Source: Morchella semilibera (lineage: Eukaryota; Ascomycota; Pezizomycetes; Pezizales; Morchellaceae). Taken from it: a DNA stretch of 64,000 bases. This document shows, one piece after another, positions 34,234-47,038 of this stretch; positions within the stretch are counted from its first letter, which is position 1; each line of letters begins with the position of its first letter. The translations under genes and the position numbers were made by a program. The stretch spans positions 1,860,001-1,924,000 of the forward strand of contig WBVU01000012.1 of the NCBI GenBank assembly GCA_009192285.1. Reading direction: 5' to 3'. A model generated the notes under the pieces. It had not been told where the DNA came from. It saw nothing but the letters and a program-made list of their open reading frames with translations, and did not search any database.

Positions 34234-35403
34234 GGCTTAGCTCCAGTTATGAAGCATTGCTCTCTTGCTCCTCCTCCTCATCACTAGTAGCTATAGTACC
34301 ATCGAATTGGCGATGAATGAAAGAAAAAAGGAAAGAAAATTATCTCTTTAAGAGCCAACCCCCAATTGGTCCCTCTACAAGTTCCCCCCCCCCCCCTCCT
34401 CCCCCTCTCAGCCTGACCCCCAACCGTTATCAACCTGTCAAGTTGTGAAGTTATGGAAAGTACCTACATAAAGCTAGAGTAGAAAAGCAGAGAGTGAGTG
34501 GGTGTAACACAGGCAGGCAGGCCGAGCCCATCGCTCCATCCCATCCGGCGATGTCGATGCCGCATGCGACCGACCACAAACCCACCATACCATATTCCCG
34601 CCAACCTCCCCTCCTCCTCCCTCGCTCCGCTCCTAATCCTAATCCCTCCATCCACCCCCCCCACAACAACAACAATTCTTACTGTGTACTCTACAGCGGC
34701 ACAAATCGAGTACCTACATACAGTGCCGTACATTACCATAAGTACTTTTATTTACTTGCAAGAGACGGAAGCACCATATCCTTTTCCCACCTTGCTTTTG
34801 CTTTATACCCTAGTCTGCCTGCCCTATCACTGGTGCAATTCCGTTCCGTGTCCAATCCAATACCGTGCCCCCCCCCCCCAAAGGCTATTCGCCGAGAGAA
34901 AGAGAATCAGGAGAGAGGTCGGGGAGAGAAAAGAGAAGAAGGAGAGAACACCTCGCCCCGAGACAGAGAAGGGGAAGAAGAAAAAAAAAAAAAAAAGAGA
35001 GAGAGAGAAGATATACCGACGCCCCCCCCCCTGTCTGGTCCACCCCCGGATCTCCCACCGTGTCACTCGCTCCAAAAAAAACAACATATCGTGACAATTA
35101 AGTTCCTCTTCCTGTCCCTTTTACCTGGATGCAACCTTCGCCTTTCCTTTAACCCTCAGTGGTCACTCCTATAACCTTTCTTCCACTCCTTCATATTTCA
35201 TTCTCTCAGGCATCAGGAATCAACGTCCCCCACCCCCCCCCGGCGTTAGCATTTACTATTCCTATTCTCTCCCTATTTACACAAGAAGGAACCTCGATTC
35301 AAGTCTAATTTTTGATTGTATACTAACTACTGACTGATTTTCCCATCGACGAAGACGAGGACGATAATAACACTGGGTGCCTCCCCCCCCCCCCCCCTAA
35401 AAA
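33118..35403. other. Intergenic spacer with microsatellites
   Basis: Contains a (GT)n array at 34202-34231, C and G runs (33713-33722, 34386-34396, 35386-35400), an AG-rich stretch at 34890-35010 and TACATGTA near 33508 and 34188. Long overlapping frames at 34494-35174 follow the biased composition and are not called. The part next to 35404 is probably promoter and leader of the AT-hook gene. Confidence 0.55.
34202..34231 (+). repeat. (GT)n microsatellite
   Basis: An uninterrupted GT dinucleotide array of about 15 units. Confidence 0.95.
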
Positions 35404-37862
35404 ATGGCCAAACCGACCACCGCGATAGCACCCCGTGACGAAACCAGTACATCAGCGCCATCGCGCCCGGATCCCCCTCATCCAATATCGACAAAGGGCA
35501 CTTCCTCAAAACCTGCCAGTGGTCATCCCGTCTCTGCTGCCGCTGCGCAATTCCACAGGTTCCGTTTAACAGAGTTCAACCGCGCCGAGAATCCTTCCCC
35601 TGCAGCATCTCCATCGTCTGCATCTGCACCTGCCGGACAGTGTTCGAGGTTTCGCGTTACCGACTTTGTACCATCTCCTTGGTCCGATACGCCCACACCT
35701 ACCACACCCGCAGCGATGTCTCCGGTGATGATGAATGGGGGACGTTCGGTAAATTTGAACGGTGCTGGTAGTGCAAATGTTGGCGCTGGCGCTGGTGGTG
35801 GATCACCGACATCGGGTAATGCAAGGCAGGGGAGTTTCTCAGTGATGCATATGGATGTGGAGGGGTCGGGCCCGCAGCAAACTAGCACTATGGTCGCAGC
35901 CGCTGCAGGCTCCGGTAGAGGTCTTTTGCAAAAGGTTGCTGTTTTCTCGCCACAGCAACAGCAAGCGCAACAGCAGCTTCTTATGATGTCGAAAGCGGGA
36001 GCTGTGGGTGAACCCTAAACCCTCTCTTGTTTATTCAAATTACTTTTATTCCCTCTGGGTCAACCTACATGTCCTCTTTTTTTTTCTTTTTCTTCCCCTT
36101 GAGGGGTGTGTGTTGATTTTTGGGGAACATCTAGAACATGCAACAGCGCCCGTTGGCCCCGTCACCAATGACCACCACCACCACCACCAATACCACTACC
36201 ACCGCCGGTACTAGTGGGGGAGGAGCCGCAAAACCTTTCGATCCAGCAACTGTTCCTCAGGAAGCTGTATGGGAGCTTTCCAGGGTCCTCGGCATATTCC
36301 GCCAGCACCCAGCCGAAAGCATTGTTAAAACGATCACCGACGCACTCATGCAGTGGCCCACCCTTGCAGAAGGAAGTCTCCTGCGGCGAATTGGCGAGGT
36401 ATTCCCACCCCCACCAGCGCCAGCCCCGGCCAGTCAGAACGGAAACACTGCTCAAGAACCGCCGAAGAAGAAACGAGGGAGGCCACCGGGAAAGAAGGTG
36501 AAGATGAACGACGGTACATCAACTCCTGTACCCATAGCCGCGAGCCCCGTAGGGCTTCAGCAAGCTATGGCGCCGCCTCCATTGCCATTTTCGCAGCAAC
36601 AGCATCAGCAGCTGCAGCAACAATCTGTAGTAGCTCCCGCACCCATACCAGCACCTGTGGCACTGGGCCCTACACGAGGAAAGAATGCAGCAGATAAACT
36701 CGTGCAGTGCACACGATGCTTGAAAGATTTCAACCCTACCTGGCGCGCGACTCCAGCGTCCGATCCATCCTCGGAGGCAACCTGTGCCGTCAAACACCAA
36801 TTCAAGACTTTTGAACAGGGACTCGAAGCTGTGACCCTCCCACGACGCAAAAACAACTACAAGACGACTTGGAAATGGAAGTGCTGTGGGCGAGAGGTGC
36901 AGAGTACATCAGACCAGCTACTGATGTGGCCCCGGAAAGAGGATGACCGAACAGGTGGATGGTGCTTTGTGGGGAAACACACTACTGAGCCAGGTGTCCG
37001 CGAGAAACTGGGTCTCAAGCCAGGTAAAGGGAAGAAAATCAGTGAGGAAATCAGCAAGAAACGGAAGAAGCCTTCGGACGCCAAGGAAGCAGAAGTGGCA
37101 AAGAGCACTGACAGTGACAACTGGGCTCTACCAGAAGCCTCACTTGGAGGTTATGAACTTGCCCAACCTTGTTCGCCTGCTGCATCGGCATACCCACAAG
37201 CTGAATCCACGCCGCAATCTGATGATCCGCCTAAACGGAAACGTGGCCGCCCAAAGGGTAGTAAAACCCGTAGTAAAGTTATGCAAATGACACAGCCAGC
37301 TCTCAAAGAGCAGCAACAACCTATGGCCCAACAGAGCACGGGGCCGGAGCAACAGCTCATGAGTGAACATGCACGGAGTACCCATGTTCATACAAGCCTA
37401 GGCAGCGTTGACCAAACCTCCTTCTGGACGCAGTACACTGAACCTAATCTCATAGATGATGATGGTGAAGGAGAGGACGACGACGACGAAGTAGAAGAAG
37501 CTGATAACAGTAGTGAAGATCCTGCCATTTCAACGGAAGATCTGTCGCTTCTTGCGTCCGCTACTGCCGCCATGACTGCTGCCGTTCAAGGTGCGCCTAT
37601 AGAAAAGCGCAAGCGGGGCAGGCCAAAAGGTAGCAGGAATGGGAAAATGGCCGTGGTAGACACCACGCAGAAGGCGCTACGTATGAAACCCACTACCGAA
37701 AAGGCGGTAAATAAAATACCACCCCCGCAGCTACAGCCGGTGCCAGATCCAGCGGTGACTGGCACAGACGAAGGTGCACCGTTTGTGGGTATGGCAGGTA
37801 TGGGTGCGATGGACGGGTATGGCGGACTTGGAGGCAGTGATGGTGGCGGATGGTTTAGCTAA
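35404..37862 (+). CDS. AT-hook nuclear protein with three hooks
   Basis: Exon 1 (35404-36003) and exon 2 (36135-37862) join at phase 0 through a GTGGGT...CTAG intron, giving 775 residues. Three AT-hooks are visible: KKKRGRPPGKK near residue 311, KRKRGRPKGSK near 567 and KRKRGRPKGSR near 691. These bind the minor groove of AT-rich DNA. Between hooks 1 and 2 (about 390-482) lies a Cys/His/Trp-rich region (CTRCLKDF, CAVKHQF, WKWKCCGREV, WCFVGKHTT) that could bind zinc. A Gln-rich tract, an acidic run (DDDGEGEDDDD) and a repeated FHRFRLTEF / CSRFRVTDF pair near the N-terminus are also present. It probably acts in chromatin or transcription. The second part could alternatively start on its own at 36138. 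Confidence 0.7.
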
Positions 37863-38364
37863 GTTTAACCAGCCCGTTTAAGAGCTCGACACGGGACTTC
37901 CTTATTTTCTTCATTTTCCATAATTTTATATTCTTAGGGTTTCACGGAAAGAAAAAAAAAAGTGGTTAAATGTACTTTTCACGGTTTCGATTTTATAGCA
38001 TACTTATCGGAGGGTAACGGGACGGGAATGGATTATTAAGGCCTAGGGAGTTAACGGGTTTTTTGATTTTTGTTCTCTCATCTCTTGTCTTGCATCGCTT
38101 TGCTATACGGCTTTTCTTTGGTATAGGGGTTGTGAAATCTTTCTCTTACTTTCCTTTTCTACGACGTCTGTTTATTCTCCTTTGGGTTACGTAGGGAGCT
38201 GGCTGGCTGGCTAGCTGGCCGGCCTGGATGCTTGTACCATAGTCAACTTGGGATGAGTATACAACAGAATCTTTGAATGACAACTATCACTGTCTCCGAC
38301 CGCTTGTCAAGGCATTTTGGGCGCTTAGTGAGTGATCGGTGATGACGATAATAATTTTCTGGTG

Positions 38365-38381
38365 CGAGTGAGAACCTGTGA
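38365..38381 (+). repeat. CGAGTGA-N6-RTGA motif, copy 8
   Basis: The central six bases are GAACCT and the end is GTGA. It lies about 500 bp beyond the AT-hook gene. Confidence 0.8.
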
Positions 38382-40567
38382 CTATGACTATGGTGGAAGC
38401 CTATCGAAACTTCTCCTCCGCTCCTGTGGCCGGTCGGCACGACGTATGTTAGTCAGAACTTGGGGGAGGTTTTGGTGCTGTTGATATGTTGGCATAGGAT
38501 GCCGGCTCTATGGATCAAAGATGCTGAAATTGATAAAATAGATTAATATAAGACGGAAATGGATCCGCACACGACCACGGTGCAGGACATCAATGAGAGG
38601 ATTAGTCGTGGAACTGCCTTTTTACACTGCATGAATGTATTCCATGAGGTAGTGGTGCCGGTTCTTTACCGGGAATGAGGGCTTGCCCGCTGCCATGAGC
38701 TCTTATTGTTGCTGTTATGGGACCATGATTCATCTGAGCCGTGAAGCCAAGGGTGAGAGTGAGAGCGTAGAAGATCCTAACAACGAATTAAGGTCAGAGG
38801 TAGAATTCCAATAATAGGCTTGCATAAAGAAGCCACGCACAGTGGGCCGCACATATCTGGGGCTATCCTACCGCACAGTACGTTGAGATGAGTGGTTGAG
38901 TGGGCAGGATTCACCGGTTGATGTTGACTGATGAAGGAAGGGTGCATGGGAGACAGAGGTGATCGATAGGGAACGAGCGAATATATAGTGAGGCTTTCTG
39001 TGCACGAGCCAGCCACCTTTTCTCATAACCCCGTAAATTTAAAACTTTGCCAAGCCGCAACTATTCCACTTTCACACAGGAACAAGGTCTAGGGGCTAGG
39101 AAATACTGGGACCTTCATAGATCTGTGACTGTGCGACCTTAGAGGGGGGGCTAGATAGTATATTGTCTATAACGAATCAAAGGTCAGATGGACGCAATGG
39201 AGACCCAGGCTAATTAAGACACCCGTAATAGATCCAGGAAACGAGGTCATAAAAGAAAGTCGTGGGTAAATCGTCGTCCACCAAATTAGGAGGTAAAGTT
39301 TACCCCGACCCTCCGGTCACAAAATCGTGTCTCCGTCATTGACAATCCACTTACATGATGCATCAGGGAAAGGGTACCGGGTACTCAAAAACACTTAAGC
39401 TTTCAGGCCAGAGCCCAGATTATTTTGCCTCTGGTAAAGAGCACTTCGAGTAACAAACATGCAGGGCCATATCAAGAAGCTTCCCCATCAGCTATCTGCC
39501 ATGCAGTCACGATAGTACACGGCGGTTTCTTCACCTTTTCAACAAGTACCACCAGCTCCCAGTCCAAACAGTCCATTGCCAGCCTTACTTGACGCTTTTA
39601 ATAATCAACATGTCCTGTATGGTCCAATTTCCTGGCCCCAATGTAGTCTGGCTTACTTCACCGGAAGGCCCACATTTGCAGAGAACTTTGTTTTCAAAGT
39701 GCTATTCTGTATCTTGGCCGTAAACAGAACCGGGAATGCACAGACCGATCGCAAAAGGATGCATAGCACCCACAGACAGTGCGGAAAGCGAGTAGGTACA
39801 GGATTACTAAATCGTGGGAGAATCTCCTCTACAGCGGTGCACTTTAGTAAAACGATGACGATGGCCCATGACTTCTTCGTTCGGAGATACCCTGGTCATC
39901 AGGTTAGGTTTCTTTGTGGCACTTTACCCCCACTATCTGCACGCAGCACGTCCACACCCTGTCCACCCAATACTCAACGATTGGCCATAAGCCTAGCTAA
40001 ACATGACATACCCTAAAACGGTTTTCGAATATCATCTTGGCTCGAAAGGCTTCGTATTCCACTGCAGCCAACCGCGGTCCATTCGTTGGTTTAAACCTGT
40101 TCAAACAGGTGCGCTAGCGAATGTGCAAGAGGCAGGGCGCTTTGCACATGGGCACTACTGTGAAGCTTAGCCGGACGACATCTAACGATGTGAAAGAGCT
40201 GTGCCACAGTGCCAATGTGCCACAGTGCCACTGACTACCCCCCACCTTTCCCTACATGTACTTCTTTGAGATGAGCGTGACAGATGTGGCTACTGTGGGC
40301 TTCTAGCCATTTTGTCACTGTCACGGTAAGCGTTAAGTAATCTTCCTTAGTGGTACATGAAGGTACATACAATGAAGAGCGCACGCAGGAATCGAATAAA
40401 GATTATGGGTATATAAAGGTTACTACATGGAGGAATACACCCCATTAGAACTGCTAGGAGCTAGTGGGTCTGACTCTCATTCAAGACAAAGGAAAACCTC
40501 TCAACCTTACTCGGAATGCAATGTTCAGCTGTCTGCAATACAGCCCTGGTCGACCCAGTCAATTTCT

Positions 40568-40584
40568 TCACGCAATATCACTCG
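40568..40584 (-). repeat. CGAGTGA-N6-RTGA motif, copy 9
   Basis: Read on the minus strand, the central six bases are TATTGC and the end is GTGA. Confidence 0.8.
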
Positions 40585-41396
40585 ACGATTTCCCTCAGGT
40601 TCTGTTGAAGGTTCCAAGCCTGTCCAGAGTAATAAATGACGTCGAATGAGGGGTAGAGATCGATAATCCGCTCAGCTATGATATTAAATCACTTATAAAT
40701 TATCAATTACCTAAGATCTCTAGTCTATACATGCGTACATGTAGGTATACGCAGAGCAGAATACATGCATGGGAAGCGATCTTATAGGCATGGTACTTTC
40801 CGTATACATACGTACCACAAGGTAGCCACAAACCGAAGCTGAAAAATACATCCCCGCGCACCATCCTTTTCCCGCGCAAAAGGAGTGAGATTTCACAGAT
40901 AGGAAGTGGGCTCGATCGGCAGAATACAAAGTATGTACATATATAATTGCACTTTGGATTTGTGGAGGACTGTAACTAATGATTAGTAGAGAGCTTTGTG
41001 GTAAACAAGAGAAGTAACACTCATGTACTTACCTACAGTACTCTCTACCCTGTTATCGTGCCAGCGTGTCACATCATAATTCTTCAGCCACATGTGCCTT
41101 GGTGTGTCGTACATCCTGGTAGGCCGTCCGCATCGGAGGCCGATTATAAAAAGATCTGTCACGTTTGAAATTTTTGAAGGATGACCCACTGGCTAAAATG
41201 CTTTTTTTTTTCTCTTTCAGCCTTGGACTTTCTATTCTACATACGTCCTGAAAAATAAACTCGGTTCTGAGATATTGGATAACACTTGTTACTATATATG
41301 TAGCTCACCGCTGCATGTGCTATAAGAAGTGAATATCCTTAGTAGAGCTTAGCACTGGTGGTTTGTTTCTTTGGTTGAAATAAACTTTACTAAATA

Positions 41397-41655
41397 TAGC
41401 CCAGCTGGCTAAGGCACCATTGGAATGTTAAATATTTAGCGACGGAAATCCAGAATGTGTTGTTCGGACGCGAAATGCATGTCTCTGATACCCCGAAAGA
41501 GAATGGAGCTGCACAGTTGCCTAATCTGGCTGTATTTAGCGTGAAACTGGAACCAGTAACAGTAGTTTTATATTTCAAGCCTAAGCTTTTTACCTCGGGG
41601 ATTTATCAAGTGTGAAACCTCCGGATTGTCTCTCTTTGTTGGCGATTTACCACCG
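41397..41655 (+). repeat. Possible tRNA-related repeat (weak)
   Basis: TAGCCCAGCTGG at 41397-41408 is a perfect A-box match. Only a poor B-box-like TGTTCGGAC follows near 41460. The stretch ends with TTGTTGGCGATTTA, the same 14-mer that ends the SINE-like element near 4807-4820, which is the main reason to link the two. Confidence 0.3.
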
Positions 41656-42955
41656 AGGCCCCGAGTAAAATAGATATTAGGCAATGGGAGTAGTACTTAG
41701 GTACATATGTTCTCTACTAGACATGTATGTAGTAACCAAAAGATTATTACTACACTTAGACTCAGCTCCGTCTGCAGACCTGCAGCAGAAGGCCAGCACC
41801 ACCAATTGTAAGAATTAATTATTGTAAGGATCATTTAACCCTAAACCTCCGACGCACGGAGGCCGGGGATTTTCAGCACTAGAGTATGAACCGCGTGCGG
41901 TACAGGACTACCCCCGTAGGGTTCGGCTTTCATCTCTTACGTGTAATCGCTATTTTTAAAGATGGTGGCATCAGACTTATGGATTCCGTCCGATGTTGTT
42001 GTTGTTTTTGCTACAGGATAGCAACTCCTGCGATCAACTTTTCATGCCGAGCTAAAGCGAACTTGGCGTTGTCTCAGTGGCTGCATTCTTTTGTTCTTTT
42101 TCGACCCACAAGCATCAATAATGTGACACAACGGCCATCTGTAAGTATTTCTCCCAAGTGGATGGTTACCTTGCACTTGAGAGCCTAAGGCAAAATTATG
42201 TACCTGCTCTAGAGTACTCCAGGAAATCCCAGCTTTATCGAGTATTAATCACCGTCATAGGAAAGTAGCTAGATATTTATGATTGGCAGCATTTATCAAG
42301 TGGAGAAAAACTACAAGCATTTTCGATTGATTCTACCTAGCCATCACAGTATGTTTTCATACCTAGAGTTATATGCGATTGGTCTGAGCCCTGTCAGGAA
42401 TGTTCATGTAAGTAAGCAGCAGGAGAGCCGAACTCGAACACATGGCCGCCGGGCAGGAATAACACCACTCCTTCAACCTTTTGGGGTACATAGGGCCGTC
42501 CGAATTCGGTACGGATATAGCTACACATGTGCAGTTTATTCGTTGACGTGCTCATGCATGTAGGCCTACTTGAAAGACATGTCGTGTACAAGATTTGATC
42601 CTTGCCTCGTAGTCATTGCTGCGATGAAAGAATCTCCGTGCCGCGATTGCAAGTGCAACTAAAATGTAGATGATCATACCCAAAACAGCGCTGGATTATT
42701 ACAAAGGGCTTTTTGTAAAGGCACTGGTTCACACATACTAGTGGCCTTATCCCGATCAGGGATTCGATGTCTCACGTTGTAGAACGACTCCTACAATTTC
42801 GGGAATTAGAAAAAGGCTTTAAAGGCAGACCTCTCCCCCGACTACTCATCCACATCCAGACAGACAGGACAGTCCAAAGCAACAAAAGAGCCCTCAAGTT
42901 CTACCATAAATCAATATCAACAACTAGTTCACATAACTTCTTTTCCCTCTTTATC

Positions 42956-43842
42956 ATGTTGTTCAATAAGATCGGAGCAATTGCCCTGCTCCAGCTTTTC
43001 TCAGTCGGTTTATCACTCGCTCACCCTGCCAGCTCCTCCAAGTTTCCCCGAGCATTCAGTGGCCCAAGTATTATACCATATTCCTCGTCGCTCTATAATT
43101 CGTACTAATATGCCATAACTATAGCCGTGGTAAACAACTGCGTTCAACCGGGCACCATTGCTCTCACCTTCGACGATGGTCCCGATAAATACACCGAAGA
43201 TCTCCTAGATATTCTAAGCGCCGATGGCGTAAAGGCCACCTTCTTCATTACAGGAAACAACAACGGCAAAGGCCCCATCGATGTCACCCCGAGGTGGAGC
43301 AATTTGATCAAGAGACAGTATGCAGACGGACATCAGATTGCCAGCCACACATGGGATCACCTAGATCTATCAACATTGGCAGAAGACGACAGGAGACGTC
43401 AGATGGTGAGTACTTGGTTTATATGAAGAGAGAGGATAGGCGGCTTGCTAATTTGGGAAAATAGACCAAATTGGAGGAAGCTTTGAATGGTATTATCGGT
43501 GTAGTCCCATCCTACATGAGGCCCCCGTACTCCTCGTGTACTGGTGCCTGCATAGCTACCATGCAAGATCTGGGTTACCACATCGTATACTTTGATCTCG
43601 ACACGGATGACTACAACAACGACTCACCATCCATGATCGTCAACTCCCAAAACAGATATAAAAGCGCTCTCGACAACGGTAACTCACAATCTTCAAAGTA
43701 TCTAGTCATTGGTCATGATATTCATGAACAGACCGTGCACACTCTTGCTAAGTATATGATTGATTATGGTAAGTCTCGCGGGTACAGGTTCGTTACTCTT
43801 GGAGATTGCTTGGGAGATGCCCCAGCAAACTGGTACAAATAG
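42956..43842 (+). CDS. Secreted chitin/polysaccharide deacetylase (NodB domain, CE4)
   Basis: Three exons (42956-43067, 43125-43405, 43465-43842) join to 256 residues; introns carry ACTAAT or GCTAAT branch points and TAG ends. Residues 1-22 are a signal peptide (ALLQLFSVGLSLA). All five NodB motifs are visible: TFDDGP (catalytic base and metal Asp), SHTWDH (metal His pair), RPPYSS, DLDTDDY, and VIGHDIHE (catalytic His). The enzyme would remove N-acetyl groups from chitin or chito-oligomers in the wall or outside the cell. Length is normal for a minimal, catalytic-domain-only member; no chitin-binding module is seen. Confidence 0.9.
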
Positions 43843-44497
43843 ATGGAGAATTGAACGATTTCCTTTGTCGACTATTTACTTTGTAGTTTCATGGTTTTGG
43901 CTGTCTTTCCTTTTTAGCATGGTTTTGGTTTCCGCCGATGATAATGCTGTAATTATTGGTGGGAATGAGATAAACGATTCTGACGAATAAATCCAAACTT
44001 CAAATTTGAGGATGAGCTCCGTTGCAAAGCATGTGATAAAAGAGCCTAGTATAAACAATCGATTGCGAAGATGGATAGTAAAGCTACAGGACCATTACAC
44101 TATTGTCTTGTTTTACCGCCCGAACTGTTAATGATTCCTCTTCTGTATTTGATAGTGGATGGGATTGATTGGAGAGAGACCGTCTAGGAGGCAAATTACC
44201 GTAAGTTAAATAGATACATGTATTTATGACGTCGATTGACCACGTTTTACATATTAGGCCCGGAGTTCCCAATGGGTCTTGCATTGCGGTACTATAGCAT
44301 ACATGATGCATGGGGCCTTTGGTTAGGGGCGGGAGACGGTTGCGGTTTGAATATATACATGTACTTAATTGAATCTAGTATGGACTCGACCCTCCGAATT
44401 GTATAGGAGAAGCCAAAATACAATCAAGCTATGGCTTTCATTTTCAAATGCCATCTGGGTAAATTTTATGTGTTCCAAGGCCCGACTTGGCTCGTAA

Positions 44498-44514
44498 TCA
44501 CGCACTATCACTCG
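44498..44514 (-). repeat. CGAGTGA-N6-RTGA motif, copy 10
   Basis: Read on the minus strand, the central six bases are TAGTGC and the end is GTGA. It lies about 650 bp beyond the deacetylase gene. Confidence 0.8.
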
Positions 44515-45907
44515 CTGTTCAGTTTCCAGGTAGAGTTGTTGTTAAATCATTTACTGTATACAGTCAATGAGGCTATATATGGCAAACACCCATATCACCC
44601 ATTTCACCCCGCTTCATCCTCTCTTCCTCTGAGTGCATACTAAAGTATTAAAGGCCGAGGGATAAAGGGATAAAATAAACGGTGATTTAATTTCGTAAAA
44701 CAGAACTAACTGCACACCCAACCTAACGCCCCAAACCCTCATAGAACCTCTCTACCCTTTCCGTTTTAATTTAGTCTTATGTCGTTTAACCACCTTCTTT
44801 TAACCCTTCCTAATTCCTGCTGCGTATTTATATTCACTACCCTCTCTTCCTCCCTTTTGTATCTCCGTTTCGATCTGGAGCTTGCTCTAAAGCTTTAGGG
44901 CTTTGGGGATATCGGAGTACTCAGTCCATAGCAGCTCCTCTACAGTTAAATTTATTATTGTTGTTAAAAGTCAAATCTTATTGATTGATTGATTGTTGTA
45001 AAGTCATTTTATTGACTGGTTGACTAATGACTGATCTATCGATTGATTTATTAAATTCATGTAGTCTTCCGGCTATGGTGCTTCCGATACAAATTTTATT
45101 TCCGTGACTCATTGACTTGCAATTGACGTGTGCTCCCAAAAGCCCCCTATTGATATAAGAGTTAACAAAAATCCTCCAAAAGCCACTGAACTGTATTTTT
45201 TTTAAAGATTCCCTTCGACGTTGAGTGTTCAGTTAATCAGAACAGGTATGTAGTACATACTTACTGATACGGATTATGTGTGAACCACCAATCCGGAGTT
45301 ACTTGTACCTAGAAAATTTAAGTCTAGGGTTTTTTGCAATGGCATATATACATACATATTTATTCCAAAAGTACTCCAGTATGAATATTTGTATGTGTTC
45401 CCGGCAGCTAGGACCCAGTTCAGCTAGCCATTTCATACATACCGAATTACTACCCATGAAGGTATTTGTTATTGATTCATGGGTTGTATATGGCCATGAC
45501 CGGTTCGGTACAAATATCACCCACCCACCCTTATTTAGTAGCTGGCTCTGGTAGTGAACCTCCTGATTAATAATTACGGGTCGCGGGGGCCCTGTGGCGT
45601 GGTTACATATTAAATCTAACAAAATCTAGCGCCGTGAGGATAGCTATATAAGGAACGAAGTATAACACAAGTCTACCAGAAGTATATACATTTACGTATA
45701 GAGATATTTAACTTAGGCAACGCATCCACCCTTTCTCTGATCTTATGTTTAGATTACGCCCCCGCCCCACCAGTACTTACATGTAGTTTGAAGATAGTAC
45801 TCCATATTCTTACATGTATGATGTATAAATATAGTATATAAAACTTAAGAGCCTACGTCTCAACGAACTAAACAGAGGGAAAAAAAAAAACTTCCCATCA
45901 CTAATAA

Positions 45908-45924
45908 CGAGTGATATTCCATGA
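45908..45924 (+). repeat. CGAGTGA-N6-RTGA motif, copy 11
   Basis: The central six bases are TATTCC and the end is ATGA. Confidence 0.8.
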
Positions 45925-47038
45925 CTCCCACCCTCACAACTTAACGTCATCTAGCAACGTCCGTGAGGAACCAGTACGACCGCTCCTCATTGCATACCTA
46001 TATCCCGGGGTATCAATATCTTAATACCATATTCCCCCAGACCACAGAAACCCCCTAATCATCAAGTTAATTCAACCGGTCCACCGCCTCATCGCCTCAG
46101 ATGCAAGACCCTCAGCCTCAACCTCGGATTTCCCCCCTCAACCTGATCTGCGGCCCTACGCCCGCACTATCTGCAATCTCCCTCCCGACAAATTCTCCGA
46201 GCCAATCACAACCCACATGTAGGCACCACATACCATCAGGGTTAGGGTTACACATCACGTGCATCGGGTTTCAGGGGGTTGCTTTGCTCTCATGATCAGG
46301 CTATGATGGGTGAGATATATAAGTAGGTTGCACATGAGAATGAGACAGGGGATTTCAGTTCTGTGATCCTCTATGGGTATGTTGACTAGGATTTTTAATA
46401 CGGACCTGAATCCGGCTGTTGGTCATTTGCTTGGTTGCTGGCTTCCGGGTATTTGACAACCCACAACACCAAGAGTAGAGAGCCCCGTCTGTGCCGCCGG
46501 CGTGTAAAGCTTGCCGCCTGAGTGCGAAGCATAAAGTACAGCGCGCGGGTTTGATGAGATCGATGGCAACCTAGCTGCTGAGCCTCTTTGGATTTGCGGC
46601 TCAGCTTGATCGTTCCTCCAATGAGATGCTGTTTTGACGGTGACTCTTCGAAGGAAGTAAGGGGAGGTAGGGGACATGATATATGGATTACCTGACTTGT
46701 AGCTTTGGGTAGACGCCTGAATCATGTGGTCTCATTCGTAGCAGCTAGCCAACTAAGATACTACTTACGCTTTGGGCATGCTAGGTACATCCTATGATAC
46801 AAACCCAACCCGGGTTTAAATATTAATATTCGGAAAGGAGGGCCTTACCGCAGCATCAGCAAGACAAAGACGGAAGTTACTAGATCCAGTATAGGGGAGG
46901 GGGGGTGGGGGGATGTGTATATAAGAAAAGAAGAGAGACGGGGAAAGGGATCGATTCTATAGACATTACACAAACTTTGAAGTTTGTAGTGATTGCGACT
47001 GTTTCAAAACATTCTTATCAGTGGCCTTATCGGTGATT

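Larger units (their letters stand above)
37863..42955. other. Long intergenic spacer
   Basis: No gene is supported over 5 kb. It holds two CGAGTGA-N6-RTGA motifs, TACATGTA near 40253 and 40737, a GGCT-rich stretch at 38198-38225 and a tRNA-A-box-like sequence at 41397. The open frames at 39576-40016, 41886-42188 and 42279-42563 lack family resemblance. Confidence 0.5.
43843..47038. other. Intergenic spacer
   Basis: Contains two CGAGTGA-N6-RTGA motifs and TACATGTA near 44216, 44359, 45778 and 45813. TGATTGATTGATTG-type runs lie near 44985-45060. No gene is supported. Confidence 0.5.

Noticed and set aside
34494-35174. Two overlapping frames of about 200 codons
   Set aside because: They follow biased CT/AG-rich sequence and low-complexity runs; probably leader and promoter of the AT-hook gene.
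39576-40016. 146-codon plus-strand open frame
   Set aside because: Begins at TTG; composition is not protein-like and no motif is seen.
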